Shown: positions 7,855 through 17,135 of the stretch, piece by piece | Layout of the letters: each line of letters opens with the position of its first letter | How positions within the stretch are numbered: position 1 is the first letter of the stretch | Source of the DNA: Levilactobacillus namurensis DSM 19117 | GTDB lineage: Bacteria; Bacillota; Bacilli; Lactobacillales; Lactobacillaceae | Direction of reading: 5' to 3' | Length of the DNA stretch: 37,926 nucleotides | Assembly: GCF_001434785.1 (NCBI RefSeq) | Contig: NZ_AZDT01000044.1 | Span: 1 to 37,926 of the forward strand | Notes under the pieces: generated by a model | The model's input: only the letters and a program-made list of their open reading frames with translations | Database searches by the model: none | What the model was told of the DNA's origin: nothing | Translations under genes and position numbers: made by a program

Positions 7855-9525
7855 GTGAGTCCTATCTTAGTAAAGTTGAAGCACTGGCTTCACCAGCGAG
7901 ACACCCAGTATTTGGCGTTCTACGCGCTGGTCGGAACCTTTATCATGGCCATCTGTACCTACACGTCACCGGTCTTTTATTTTGATTATTCGCCCGATAA
8001 TAACGCGTTCTTTAGCGTCGGGAAGGCCATGATGCATGGCAAAGTCCTCTACAAACAGATTTTCGAACAAAAGGGGCCGTACATTTATTTAATCCATGGT
8101 CTAGCCTATTTAGTGGACCATCGGAGTTTCGTGTTGATCTACGTCTTCGAAGCGTTGACGTTAATCGCAGCGATGTTTCTGACCCACCGGATCGCCAAGC
8201 TGGTCTTGAAGAACCACTTACAGGCGCTGCTGGTGGGCTTGCTGTCGCCCGCCCTGTTCCTGTATCACCCGTATTACGATTACGGCGACACCGCCGAGTT
8301 CTACGTGATTCCACTGATTCTGTCGTTGATCTACCTGATCTTGATGCTCAAGGCACGGCGCTTCAACGTCAGTCACTGGTGGTTCTTCGCTCAGGGGGCC
8401 TTCGTGGGGATCGAGTTTCTCTCGAAGTACACGTTACTGGGGTCCTGGATCGTCTTCTACCTGTTCGTGGGCGTCTACCTGTTACGGCACCGGGACTGGC
8501 GGCACCTGGGCCAGTTAGTAGGTTGGAGTGGCGCCGGTTTTCTGGTGACCACGGTCCCTTGGCTGGCTTACTTTGCCCTTAACCACGCTATGGGCGCCTT
8601 CTTCTACGTCTACTTCTTCTTCAATACGCACGTCTACCTGACGTCGTCCGTCTCGTTCGTGTCGAATCTGATTCAGTCGACCAGCTTGTTGTCCCAGTTC
8701 TTCTTATCCAGCGTACCGTTCTTCGTATTGGGTCTGGTTGGGACCTTGGCGTTGACGTTTCGAAGCGACATCTTACCGGACGCCTTCACCAAGCTGCTGT
8801 ACCTCTTGACGTTTCTGGGCAGTGATATCTTGGCCCTCTACGGCTACAGCAGTGGCAACGTCTTCCAGTACTACCAACTGGCCTACTTTCCGTTCTTCGT
8901 CCTGCCGTTCATCTACTTCTGCAAGTTCATTTTCGACCGGCAAACCATCAAGAGCGACAACGACACTCTAGTGATTCTGACCACCATGATGGCCAGCCTC
9001 TTCCTGGTCTTAGGGGTCAACAACAACTTCACCAGTTCGCGCCTGTTTCCCAACAACGCGTCGGTGACCACGCTGACCACTAAGGTTCCCCAGGAGCCCG
9101 CGCAGACGGAATTTGGCCGGATCATGCGGGCCAACAGCTCGGGGAAGAACCTGACCTTGTTGAACTACGGGTCAATCGACATGGGGTTCTACACGGCGTC
9201 GGGCGCGGTGCCTAACCTGTATTACTTCCAGAACTACAACATTCCGACCAAGAGTGACCCCACGATTCTAAACTCGCAGCTGCAGGCGATTCGCCAGAAG
9301 AAAGTTGAGTGGGTGGTCTTCAACACGCCGGAAGGCAAGGCACCGACCAATTGGCGCGGCGTCTCGTACCATCCGGGGCAGATCACGGGCGGTAACCTGA
9401 ATCCGGGCACGGCCCGAATGGCACCAGTGTTGTACCGCAATTACCGGTACGTCACCAAGCACACCCAGAGTTTTGAGAGTGTCAACGTGACCTACTGGCT
9501 GTTCCAGCGGAAGTCCGCTGAGTAA
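7855..9525 (+). CDS. Multi-pass membrane protein, GT-C/GT39-like glycosyltransferase
   Basis: Integral membrane protein of about 556 residues with roughly ten or more hydrophobic helices and a soluble C-terminal part (about 430-556). Near residues 44-75, after the first helix, lies DYSPDNNAFFSVGKAM...FEQKGP, an extracytoplasmic acidic loop in the position where GT39/ArnT-type lipid-linked glycosyltransferases carry catalytic acidic residues. Transfer of sugars to a wall polymer or lipid is inferred from this and from the neighbour. The open frame runs up to a TTG at 7624, but this lies within a terminator and before the promoter at 7759-7788. I prefer GTG 7855; TTG 7876 is an alternative, and neither has a clear ribosome site, so the start is uncertain. 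Confidence 0.75.
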   Translation: MSPILVKLKHWLHQRDTQYLAFYALVGTFIMAICTYTSPVFYFDYSPDNNAFFSVGKAMMHGKVLYKQIFEQKGPYIYLIHGLAYLVDHRSFVLIYVFEALTLIAAMFLTHRIAKLVLKNHLQALLVGLLSPALFLYHPYYDYGDTAEFYVIPLILSLIYLILMLKARRFNVSHWWFFAQGAFVGIEFLSKYTLLGSWIVFYLFVGVYLLRHRDWRHLGQLVGWSGAGFLVTTVPWLAYFALNHAMGAFFYVYFFFNTHVYLTSSVSFVSNLIQSTSLLSQFFLSSVPFFVLGLVGTLALTFRSDILPDAFTKLLYLLTFLGSDILALYGYSSGNVFQYYQLAYFPFFVLPFIYFCKFIFDRQTIKSDNDTLVILTTMMASLFLVLGVNNNFTSSRLFPNNASVTTLTTKVPQEPAQTEFGRIMRANSSGKNLTLLNYGSIDMGFYTASGAVPNLYYFQNYNIPTKSDPTILNSQLQAIRQKKVEWVVFNTPEGKAPTNWRGVSYHPGQITGGNLNPGTARMAPVLYRNYRYVTKHTQSFESVNVTYWLFQRKSAE

Positions 9526-9543
9526 GGAAAGGGGCGTTGTGCT

Positions 9544-11277
9544 ATGCGGACAACAATTAAGAAAATTTTGAAACAGTATGGTTGGCAGCTCGAACTCCTC
9601 TTGTTCCTGGTGCTCAGCCTGTTATGGGTCCTCCCTTGGGCCACGTCGGGTAAGCTTTATACCGGTGACGACCTGGGCTTTCACCTGAACCGGATTCAGG
9701 GCTTGGCTCAGCAATTGAAGTTGGGGGGCCACTGGTGGCAGATCCCGGCCGTCTCCACCACCGCGTTCAGTCAATGGGGGTATCCCATCAACCTGTTCTA
9801 TCCAGCCGTGACCCTGTTACCAGCGGCGTGGCTGCAAGCCCTGGTTCCGGGATTGGGCGGGTACTACCTCTACCTGATTCTCCTGACCTTGGCAACGTTG
9901 GTCATCGCTGCGGCGGTCGCCCATAAGCTATTGGGGAACCGGGCCTTGGGAATCTTGGCCGCGGTTCTTTACACCTTTGCCCAGTACCGCTTTCTGGACT
10001 TCTTTGTCCGGGGCGCTCTGGCGGAAGGCGTGGTCTTCGCCTTTCTGCCTATCGTCTTCTACGGCGTCTACTGCTTGGCCTACGGGGACGACCGCCAGTG
10101 GTACTGGCTAGCCGTGGGGATGGCGTTGGTTGCGCTGACTCACGTGGTTTCCTTGCTCCTCTGTGCGGTGGGGGTGGTCCTGATGGCCAGTCTCTGGTTC
10201 CTCCGGCGAGAAGGCTTAGCGCGGCGAGCGGTTCACTTGGGCTACGCCGCTGGGTTCGCCATTTTCTTGGCGGCGACTTTTCTAGCGCCATTAGCGGAAC
10301 AATTAAAAACCATGGGTAAACTGGGGGTGCAACAGTACACGCTGATCACCAGCGCAACGGAACCCGGCGAACTGCTCCGAAATTCGCTGGATAACGCCTT
10401 GTCATCGTCCCAGATCAACTTCGGGATTATCTTCATCCTGTTGACGGTCCTCGCGTTAGTGGTTTGGCGCAAGTTGTTGCCGTTAGACCGGTATTGCCTG
10501 ATCATCGCGTGGGTCTTCATCTTCCTGGCAACCAAGCTCTTTCCTTGGCAACTCTTCCAGAACTTACTGGGCGCCATCCAATTTCCTTGGCGTTTCCTGG
10601 CGCTGGCGTGCTTCCCGTTGGCGCTGGTGGGTGCTCGAGCCATCAGCATGGCCTGTCGCATGGTCACGGTGCCCCGGCAGTTCCTGGTCGTGGGAATCGC
10701 TACGGTAGCCGTGGTGGGGTTGTCTTTGAGCCTAAACAACCAGCTCTACCAGCAGACTACGAGTGCGAACACCAAAATCGTCACGGCGGCGACCTATCCG
10801 GCGGTTGCGAGTGGGGACATCACCACGGACTACGTCTCCCAGAAGGGGCAGGTCTCCATGGCGGCGGTCCGGACGCATTCGATTCCGGTGATGAACACCC
10901 AGACCAACGGCCAGCAATTGGCGGACCTGCAACAACAGGGTCGGCAGACCGTGGCTAACGGCTTCATCTACCAGATTACCAGTGAAGTCCCGCAGACCAT
11001 TAAGCTCCCGCAGATCTTCTATCCGGGCTACCACGTCACGGTCAACGGCCGAACCCAGCGGCCGTCCCTGGACGCTAACGGCGTGGTGCACGTCAAGGTT
11101 CCCGTGGGGCGCAGTACCATTAGCTACCGTTACCAGCGGACGTTGGTTCAACGGTTAGCCGCCCAGTTGTCGCTCTGGAGTTGGCTGTTCCTACTGGCGA
11201 CCCCACTCTGGCGCCGCTATGGCAGCGGCCTGCAGATGCGCTTTCGGGCGTACTGGCAGGCGCACCGGGCCAAGTAG
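9544..11277 (+). CDS. Large membrane protein, PTPS-related/YfhO-like (putative GT-C)
   Basis: 577 residues with about eleven hydrophobic helices. After the first helix comes LYTGDDLGFHLNRIQGL (about 37-53), an acidic loop followed by GHWWQIP and WGYPINLFYP, a pattern of the membrane proteins labelled 6-pyruvoyl-tetrahydropterin-synthase-related (PF10131) and of YfhO-like glycosyltransferases. The last third (about 400-540) is soluble and extracytoplasmic, ending with one more helix and a basic tail (WRRYGSGLQMRFRAYWQAHRAK). The ATG follows GAAAGGGG, 18 bases after the preceding gene, so the two are one transcript and probably one envelope-glycosylation pathway. The substrate cannot be read from the sequence. 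Confidence 0.75.
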   Translation: MRTTIKKILKQYGWQLELLLFLVLSLLWVLPWATSGKLYTGDDLGFHLNRIQGLAQQLKLGGHWWQIPAVSTTAFSQWGYPINLFYPAVTLLPAAWLQALVPGLGGYYLYLILLTLATLVIAAAVAHKLLGNRALGILAAVLYTFAQYRFLDFFVRGALAEGVVFAFLPIVFYGVYCLAYGDDRQWYWLAVGMALVALTHVVSLLLCAVGVVLMASLWFLRREGLARRAVHLGYAAGFAIFLAATFLAPLAEQLKTMGKLGVQQYTLITSATEPGELLRNSLDNALSSSQINFGIIFILLTVLALVVWRKLLPLDRYCLIIAWVFIFLATKLFPWQLFQNLLGAIQFPWRFLALACFPLALVGARAISMACRMVTVPRQFLVVGIATVAVVGLSLSLNNQLYQQTTSANTKIVTAATYPAVASGDITTDYVSQKGQVSMAAVRTHSIPVMNTQTNGQQLADLQQQGRQTVANGFIYQITSEVPQTIKLPQIFYPGYHVTVNGRTQRPSLDANGVVHVKVPVGRSTISYRYQRTLVQRLAAQLSLWSWLFLLATPLWRRYGSGLQMRFRAYWQAHRAK

Positions 11278-11291
11278 GTAGTCGTCATTTT

Positions 11292-11444
11292 CCGCCTTAC
11301 CGGGCGGCCAGACAGGGCTGGAACGCCGTGGGCACCACTTCGAGCCAAAGAGCGGTCTCGAAGCTGGGCCTTTTCCTAGGCGAGCTGAAAACGCTCACCA
11401 AGGAAAATTTCACGGCTGAGCCCTGTCTGACCGCCCTCTCGGCT
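11292..11444 (-). repeat. Structured repeat element, copy B (candidate structured RNA)
   Basis: Second copy, on the minus strand. Read on that strand it opens with AGCCGAGAGG (11444 down to 11435) and closes with CCGGTAAGGCGG (11303 to 11292). P1 is 18 bp with a single G.T pair (11419-11436 with 11302-11319). P2 is CCGTG / CACGG. P3 (11393-11407 with 11371-11385, loop 11386-11392) keeps the T.T mismatch at pair 8 and the T.G at pair 11. P4 is CTTCGAG plus an extra A plus CC, pairing with GGCTCGAAG. The helix sequences differ from copy A while remaining complementary. It starts 15 bases past the stop of the upstream gene, which is convergent with it, and no U-tract follows its 3' end. Confidence 0.75.
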
Positions 11445-11748
11445 CACACTGGCCGTTGATGGCAATCAAACATCATGTTTAAGCTGGCCATCATGGGCGC
11501 AGTCCCAGTCGACGGAATAACTCTCGATAATCTACTGACTGTAGATTAAAGCTAACCGTTGTGCAGCCTGAAGTGATTCCCGTTGTCCCTAGAACTCTGC
11601 CAATTGGTTGTTCCCTCGAGGATAGTGGTGTGCCGGATAAAGCCGTTACCATAACACGAGCGAACTTTCTGGTTTAGCAATGGTCGCAATCCGTCTCATT
11701 AGCCGATGGTTGCCAGTAACTTTAGGGTTAAATTACCCGTCAGTTGAT
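11445..11748. other. Spacer between the divergent repeat copies B and C
   Basis: No gene seen. A perfect hairpin AATCTAC-TGACT-GTAGATT occupies 11529-11547, and a short palindrome AAACATCATGTTT lies near 11468-11480. Because B and C point away from each other, this is where promoters for both would have to be, but no convincing -35/-10 pair was found. Confidence 0.35.
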
Positions 11749-11957
11749 AGCCCGGAGGTGAGCAGGGGCTCAGCTAGCGAAATGATGGTTAGTCAGCGTT
11801 TTGTGCTGGCTTACCATCAGGCCGAGTTTTGAAATTCGCGGGTTTTGCGAAGTTCAAAATCGTGCCCGCAAGCGTTCCAGCCCCTGAGCACCGGAGGGCG
11901 GCCAGTTTTATCCCAAGTATGCTGGTTCTAACTCTGTCTGGCCAACCGGCAAGGCGG
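11749..11957 (+). repeat. Structured repeat element, copy C (candidate structured RNA)
   Basis: Third copy. It opens with AGCCCGGAGG (11749-11758) and closes with CCGGCAAGGCGG (11946-11957). P1 is interrupted: CAGGGGCT pairs with AGCCCCTG, then a 2x2 mismatch, then GGTG/CACC. P3 (11783-11797 with 11805-11819, loop GTTTTGT) has variable outer base pairs but the same T.T at pair 8 and T.G at pair 11. P4 is TTTTGAA-A-TTCGC pairing with GCGAAGTTCAAAA, with the unpaired or mismatched A at the same place as in A and B. About 50 extra bases (roughly 11895-11945) lie between P1 and the closing motif and contain GGCCAG...CTGGCC. It lies 185 bases upstream of guaB in the same orientation. Confidence 0.75.
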
Positions 11958-12044
11958 AACCCCCCTCAACGTGAAAACTTAGGGGTCAATTCGTTGAATT
12001 TGGGGTGGTTTCCGGGAGTTAACCTAAAAGTTCAATGAGAAACC

Positions 12045-12073
12045 TTGACCTGTCAACGTTTGGCTGGTACATT
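12045..12073 (+). promoter_or_regulatory. guaB promoter
   Basis: TTGACC (12045-12050), 17-base spacer, TACATT (12068-12073) with an upstream TGG giving an extended -10. The leader is about 60 bases; no purine riboswitch is evident. Confidence 0.6.
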
Positions 12074-12102
12074 AGAAAACAATATCTCCCAGGATTTCCT
12101 AA

Positions 12103-13281
<1,179 letters not shown>

Positions 13282-13303
13282 GCATCAGATTAACTGGTAA
13301 TCA

Positions 13304-13339
13304 AGAGACGCCTTCCGCGTATGGAAGGCGTCTCTTTTT
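13304..13339 (+). terminator. guaB terminator
   Basis: Perfect 13-bp stem AGAGACGCCTTCC (13304-13316) / GGAAGGCGTCTCT (13323-13335), then T run. Confidence 0.92.
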
Positions 13340-13357
13340 GCAACTTAGTTGAACGCA

Positions 13358-13403
13358 CAAAAAAGCACCGAGCCCTGGGATAGGGGCTCGGTGCTTGGTT
13401 TTT
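13358..13403 (-). terminator. Terminator of the minus-strand metalloprotease
   Basis: Stem AGCACCGAGCCC (13364-13375) / GGGCTCGGTGCT (13384-13395). On the minus strand it is followed by six T (13359-13364); a weaker T run on the plus side (13397-13403) could make it bidirectional. Confidence 0.85.
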
Positions 13404-13438
13404 AGATGTTATTCGGAATTTGTTTAACAAGTGATGGA

Positions 13439-14005
13439 TTAGTCGTTGTAGGCGTTTTGTAAAGCAGCCTTGTCTTGGGAATCAATCGTAGCGTACCGTT
13501 CGGAGGCGTACATGACGCTGCTTTCGGACTTGGAGTGGCTCAGGCCTAAGGCGTGGCCAATTTCGTGGGTCGCAACGTTAGCGCGTTGCTTCTTGGTGTA
13601 GTTGTACTTGGTCAACAACTTCTTGTTTAAAGTGGACTTGGCGGAAACGATTTCGTTGTCGCCACTCTTTTGGTAGTAGGAGTAGTTGGTGTAACCGGCT
13701 AAGTCGGAACCTTGAGACTTCAAGGACTTGGAAGAAGTTAAGGTGATGTCAGCTTTTTGGCTACTCTTGGCTGGGACTAATTCGACAACGTCTTGCTTGT
13801 TCCAGTTCTTAACGGCTTGCTTCCAGATGCTTTGGTAGTACTTGGAGTTCACGTCGCACTTGTAAGTGATGGTCGTGGACTTCCAGCTCCCCCAAGAAGG
13901 CGTCTTGGCTAAGGAAGCGGCTTTGATGGATCCGGTGAAACCCGTTAACGTTAAGGCAACCGTGGCAGCGACAATCGCGATGTTTTTGATCAACTTGTTA
14001 AACAT
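13439..14005 (-). CDS. Secreted zinc metalloprotease, matrixin (M10-like)
   Basis: 188 residues with a signal peptide (about 1-30, hydrophobic core IAIVAATVALTLTG, small residues before IKAASLAK). The zinc site HEIGHALGLSH is at 147-157 (His147, Glu148, His151, His157), the extended metzincin motif, and SSVMYA (Met165) is the Met-turn. The N-terminal segment SWGSWKSTTITYKC is typical of the start of a matrixin catalytic domain. No propeptide with a cysteine switch is obvious, and the protein is close to the minimum size for a metzincin. No sorting signal is present, so it is probably released. GTGGGA lies 8 bases before the ATG. Its target cannot be deduced. Confidence 0.88.
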   Translation of the reverse strand: MFNKLIKNIAIVAATVALTLTGFTGSIKAASLAKTPSWGSWKSTTITYKCDVNSKYYQSIWKQAVKNWNKQDVVELVPAKSSQKADITLTSSKSLKSQGSDLAGYTNYSYYQKSGDNEIVSAKSTLNKKLLTKYNYTKKQRANVATHEIGHALGLSHSKSESSVMYASERYATIDSQDKAALQNAYND

Positions 14006-15108
14006 AATTTATATCCCACTTTCTGTAAAATCCCGAATGTTTCTTTTTTCGTTATTGCTTATCCCTTTGAACACCATTAGTATGCCTTGAAAGTGACCGG
14101 CTGTGGTGCAACATATTTGAAGGTATGGACAATTTTAAGGGGACAGTTTTTCGCTTGTGGGTATAAACGACTTTTTTGACCCCGAAAACGGCCGAAAAAT
14201 GGGACAGAATGGCGTTTCTGGATAGAGGTGAAAAGTCGATTGTGTATGATACATTCGCCTGACGGAAATGATTCATAGTGATAATAGCTGGGTCGAAGTA
14301 GCGAATTATAAATTGAACGGTCGATAAATCAAACTTGAAAATAGGATGAAAGTGTCACGAACGTTAACCCCTTGTTTGAATTTAAAGTACGTATTCGTTC
14401 AGGGGCGTAGTCGTTTAGGGGTATCGCGGTTAAGTGAAAAAGGCGCTAATATAGGACGTGATTTTGAGGTGGGGAGCGAAAAAACGGCCGGAAAATGCGT
14501 ACACGGGAGGAGTTAGGAATTCCTAAAATGGGGGAGTCAGGTGACGGAGTTCGGCGATCGTCAATGGTGGGCTGGGACAGAAAATTGAGTGAAAATTTGT
14601 TAGGCCGGGCTACCGAGTTGGCGCAAATGGCGACTGGGTGCAAGCGGAAAAATGGGTTCGGAAAAAGGAACTCGGTCGGTGGCGAAAAAAGTGCCCGGGC
14701 CGATATGGTCGAGGGGTTAGTTAAATCGCGGAATAAAAAGCTCAGATGGTCGACGATTTTTTCACAAGCCGGGTGCTTAAAGTTGGTAATCAGGCGATTA
14801 ATCAAGCCTAAGCTTGCTCAAAAAACGGTCACAATCCGGCTGGTCTAACCAATTTTGACAAAGTGCCACCTTTTGGCGATGGCCTTAAAATGAAACCTTT
14901 TTCAAACCTGAGGGGGTGTTTTGGCCCCCGGGACGGTTCGTCGACTGAACCGCGCAGTGGGGTGAAGGTTCAGCTGGGTTAAGTGGGAGGCGTGACCGGA
15001 AGCCCACGGTAGCGACGACCTGCGGATTAGTGTAAAATTAAGAACTGTTAAAGGGCCTTACGCCCAGTTAAAGGTTGGGGCGCAAGCCAATCGGACCAAG
15101 AGATTCTT
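14006..15108. other. 1.1-kb stretch without a convincing gene
   Basis: The promoter of the metalloprotease must lie at its left end but is not clear. Open frames exist on both strands around 14446-14848, but their translations overlap in antisense and are of odd composition; I do not support either. Seen in it: a related motif pair, GAAAACGGCCGAAAAATG (14184-14201) and GAAAAAACGGCCGGAAAATG (14478-14497); palindrome TAGGAATTCCTA near 14514-14525; hairpin GGGGG-TGTTTTG-CCCCC near 14912-14928; CGGTTC-GTCGACT-GAACCG near 14934-14952; and GGGC-CTTAC-GCCC near 15053-15065. It may be decayed sequence or hold unknown RNA. Confidence 0.4.
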
Positions 15109-15117
15109 TGGTAGAAT
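15109..15117 (+). promoter_or_regulatory. Extended -10 promoter of the two-component operon
   Basis: TGGTAGAAT: TGn plus TAGAAT, with no clear -35. It lies about 60 bases before the response-regulator ATG. Confidence 0.4.
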
Positions 15118-15177
15118 AGGCTTAAACGCCGAGAACAATCACTCGGGCTAATGATCGCTGCGAAGGAGAAACTCACT

Positions 15178-15867
15178 ATGAAAATTTTAGTTGTCGACGA
15201 CGATAAAGAAATCGCACAATTACTCGAAATCTACATTAAAAACGAAGGGTACGAACCCCTGACTGCGTACAACGGGAAGGAAGCCCTGACCAAGCTCCAC
15301 ACCACGCCGGATATTGCGTTAATGATTCTGGACGTGATGATGCCCGAAATGAGCGGCATCGAAGTCATCAAGGAAGTCCGTAAAGACTCCCAGATTCCAA
15401 TCCTGATCCTGTCGGCCAAGACGGGCGACATGGATAAGATCCAAGGGTTGATCACTGGGGCGGACGACTACGTGACTAAGCCGTTCAACCCGCTAGAAGT
15501 CATGGCGCGAGTCAAGTCCTTATTGCGGCGGAGCCAAGATCAAGTGACCGATGATAGTCCGGACATCTTGGACATTGGTACGCTGACCATCAACAAGGAC
15601 TCACACGAAGTCAAGACCATTACTGGCAAGACCGTCTCCTTGACGGCGCTGGAGTTCGGAATCTTGTACTTGCTGGCGAGTCACCCCAACCGGGTCTTCT
15701 CGGCGGACGAAATCTTCGAACGGGTCTGGCGTCAAGAGAGTATCGTGTCGGCCAAGACCGTCATGGTCCACGTGAGTCACTTGCGCGATAAGATTGAAGA
15801 AGCCACGAACGGCGAGAAGGTCATTCAGACGGTCTGGGGCGTGGGGTACAAGATTGAATCCCACTAG
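15178..15867 (+). CDS. OmpR/PhoB-family response regulator (VanR-like)
   Basis: 229 residues. The receiver domain has Asp7/Asp8, the phosphoacceptor Asp52 in MILDVMMPEMSG, and Lys101 in VTKPFNPLE. The C-terminal winged helix begins at about 125 and contains LTALEFGILYLLASHPNRVFSADEIFERVW and a HLRDKIE...WGVGYKIE ending. The frame is open to an upstream ATG at 15151, but AAGGAG (15163-15168) is correctly spaced for ATG 15178, and the protein then begins with the canonical MKILVVDDD. A kinase gene follows 10 bases later and a D,D-carboxypeptidase after that, so the pair probably responds to cell-wall status. Confidence 0.92.
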   Translation: MKILVVDDDKEIAQLLEIYIKNEGYEPLTAYNGKEALTKLHTTPDIALMILDVMMPEMSGIEVIKEVRKDSQIPILILSAKTGDMDKIQGLITGADDYVTKPFNPLEVMARVKSLLRRSQDQVTDDSPDILDIGTLTINKDSHEVKTITGKTVSLTALEFGILYLLASHPNRVFSADEIFERVWRQESIVSAKTVMVHVSHLRDKIEEATNGEKVIQTVWGVGYKIESH

Positions 15868-15877
15868 CCCGACCAGC

Positions 15878-17056
15878 ATGAAGCTGACCACCCGGGAGAA
15901 AAGCGCCTTATTTATGGAAGGCGTGGTCACGGTGATCCTGCTCCTCATGCTGAACTTGGCCCTGTTGGTGTTGATCGTTCAGGCAATCGAGAGCAATCCC
16001 GGACTCCGCGATGGGATCTTCATCATTAAACGCTCCGTGGTGTTAGGTCCCCACCACTATCAATTGTGGAGTTGGGAGAATCTCTTCATTAGTCTGATGA
16101 TGGTCGCCGACGCAATGGTGGTCTGGTGGCGCCTGATTCGCCGCTACCGGCAGATGCAACTGCACCACATCATTGAGGAACTGCATTACATTGCCAACGG
16201 TCACTTCGACCACCGAATTCCGTTTCGTATCAGCGGGGACGTGCAACGGGTCGTGGACTCGGTCAACGCCCTGGTCGACTCGGTCATCCACTCGATGGAT
16301 GAAGAACGAGCCATTGAGAAGTCGAAGGATGAGCTGATCACCAACGTCAGCCACGATATCCGGACGCCGTTGACCTCGATCATCGGGTACCTGGGCTTGA
16401 TTGAAGACCAGCAGTACCATTCACAAGACGACCTGCTCAAGTACACCCACACGGCCTTTTTGAAGTCGAAACAGATGAAGTCGTTGGTCGACGACCTCTT
16501 CGAGTACACCAAGGTGCGGCAGACCGACACGCCGTTGAGTCTGACCAGAATCGACCTAGGGGCCATGCTGGAACAATTGGCGGCCAGCTTCGAACTGGAA
16601 GCCCAGAAGAAGGGGATGGCCATCAGTGCCACCGACGATTCGGCCGACCCACTGATGATGGAAGCCGACCCCGAGAAGCTGGTCCGGGTCTTCAACAACC
16701 TGGTCGCCAACGCCCTGAAGTACGGGGATGGCGGGAAGCAGATTACCCTGGCGGCCCAGCGTGTGAGTCCCGGTGAGTTAGAGGTCCGGGTCTCAAACGA
16801 CGGGCCCAAGATTCCCAAGGCCTCGTTGGCGTTGATCTTCGAACGGTTCTACCGGGTCGAAGAGTCGCGCTCCAAGGAGACCGGGGGGACGGGGCTAGGA
16901 TTGGCCATTGCCCAGAGTATCGTTGCGTTACACGGCGGATACATCTACGTGGAATCGGACGATACGCTGACTAGTTTCGTGATTCATCTGCCCGTTCAGC
17001 ACGACCACCCGTTGACCGTGCCCCAACGCTTGAAGACGGGCAGTGTACCGAACTGA
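15878..17056 (+). CDS. Membrane sensor histidine kinase (VanS-like)
   Basis: About 392 residues. Two membrane helices (about 12-36 and 66-87) flank a short extracellular loop of some 30 residues, so the sensor is probably intramembrane or accessory-dependent. A HAMP-like segment follows (about 88-140), then the H-box NVSHDIRTPLTS with His159, the N-box FNNLVANALKYG, and the G-box GGTGLGLAIAQ. The longest frame starts at 15794 inside the response regulator; I use ATG 15878, just after the regulator stop, although its ribosome site is weak and translation is probably coupled. TTG 15854 is an alternative. The signal is unknown. Confidence 0.9.
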   Translation: MKLTTREKSALFMEGVVTVILLLMLNLALLVLIVQAIESNPGLRDGIFIIKRSVVLGPHHYQLWSWENLFISLMMVADAMVVWWRLIRRYRQMQLHHIIEELHYIANGHFDHRIPFRISGDVQRVVDSVNALVDSVIHSMDEERAIEKSKDELITNVSHDIRTPLTSIIGYLGLIEDQQYHSQDDLLKYTHTAFLKSKQMKSLVDDLFEYTKVRQTDTPLSLTRIDLGAMLEQLAASFELEAQKKGMAISATDDSADPLMMEADPEKLVRVFNNLVANALKYGDGGKQITLAAQRVSPGELEVRVSNDGPKIPKASLALIFERFYRVEESRSKETGGTGLGLAIAQSIVALHGGYIYVESDDTLTSFVIHLPVQHDHPLTVPQRLKTGSVPN

Positions 17057-17135
17057 AAACTGTTGAATAATTGAAGCATTAACCATACCGCGGGCTTCGG
17101 CCGGCGATTACATAAGACAGGAGAATTGAATTTCT

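Noticed and set aside
11829-12038. Small plus-strand open frame within and after repeat copy C
   Set aside because: Overlaps the structured element and its insert; no ribosome site and no similarity to a protein.
14446-14848. Overlapping open frames on both strands (about 119 and 117 residues)
   Set aside because: Antisense to each other, unusual composition, no ribosome site. Kept only as part of the gene-free region.
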